From: Chloroflexota bacterium
Lineage (GTDB): Bacteria > Chloroflexota > Anaerolineae > Anaerolineales > Anaerolineaceae
Reading direction: 5' to 3'
Length of the DNA: 64,000 nucleotides
Assembly (NCBI GenBank): GCA_029548365.1
Contig: JAKPNN010000002.1
Location: 124,001-188,000, forward strand
Shown: positions 63,994-64,000 of the stretch, piece by piece
Layout: each line of letters opens with the position of its first letter
Numbering within the stretch: position 1 is the first letter of the stretch
Notes under the pieces: generated by a model
The model's database searches: none
Seen by the model: only the letters and a program-made list of their open reading frames with translations
Told to the model about the DNA's origin: nothing
Program-made: the position numbers and the translations under genes

Positions 63994-64000
63994 TCTTCCG

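Overview
The window looks like a contig from an anaerobic, fermentative Chloroflexota bacterium, most likely class Anaerolineae. This is an inference from content, not a search. Supporting signs are a very large pyruvate:ferredoxin oxidoreductase, a glycyl radical enzyme with its activase, a T-box leader on leuS, many single-lipobox lipoproteins (for example STLAC, ATLAC), a paired FemAB-like locus, and moderate G+C. I see no phage, integrase, transposase or CRISPR array. About 47 protein genes, three tRNA genes and one T-box leader are supported.

Layout. 0-6 kb: tail of a 2-hydroxyacid dehydrogenase, an M32 carboxypeptidase, an exported Ig-like protein, and a three-gene GlpA-like/GlpB-like/DUF1667 redox operon. 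6-8.3 kb (minus): L,D-transpeptidase and a PhzF-family protein. 8.5-13 kb: glycyl radical enzyme, activating enzyme and FMN-binding-like protein. 13-16 kb (minus): an eRF1-like bacterial protein and an HtrA-type lipoprotein protease. 16-22.3 kb: LysM lipoprotein, Nudix hydrolase, pyruvate:ferredoxin oxidoreductase and a dihydroorotate-dehydrogenase-like protein. 22.4-25.8 kb (minus): Nudix, methyltransferase-like membrane protein, GH13 lipoprotein and tRNA-Asn. 26-32.4 kb: acidic-repeat lipoprotein, T-box + leuS, creatininase-like and RidA-like genes. 32.5-40 kb: an envelope polysaccharide block (GT2, sugar phosphotransferase, CapD/WbpM-like dehydratase, two FemAB-like transferases, PLP desulfhydrase). 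40-53.5 kb: housekeeping genes (rplS, greA, lysS, pyrG, eno, an S1-domain protein, an ECF sigma/anti-sigma pair) mixed with envelope proteins. 53.6-64 kb: family 5-like UDG, ADP-ribosylglycohydrolase-like protein, a single-polypeptide restriction-modification enzyme, a WecC-like dehydrogenase, PIG-L deacetylase, two tRNA-Ala genes, and an rsgA/solute-binding-protein pair.

How the genes fit together. PFOR and the glycyl radical system indicate oxygen-sensitive fermentation. The polysaccharide and FemAB block, L,D-transpeptidase, M23 and LysM proteins point to active wall remodelling. Secreted GH13 and substrate-binding lipoproteins suggest carbohydrate or peptide scavenging. The most unusual signals are: a CTP synthase whose glutaminase nucleophile Cys is encoded as Ser; a restriction-modification enzyme whose recognition region is sharply A+T-rich; three genes whose -10 box sits exactly 6 nt before the start codon, suggesting leaderless mRNAs; and a glycyl radical enzyme that I cannot place in a known substrate class.
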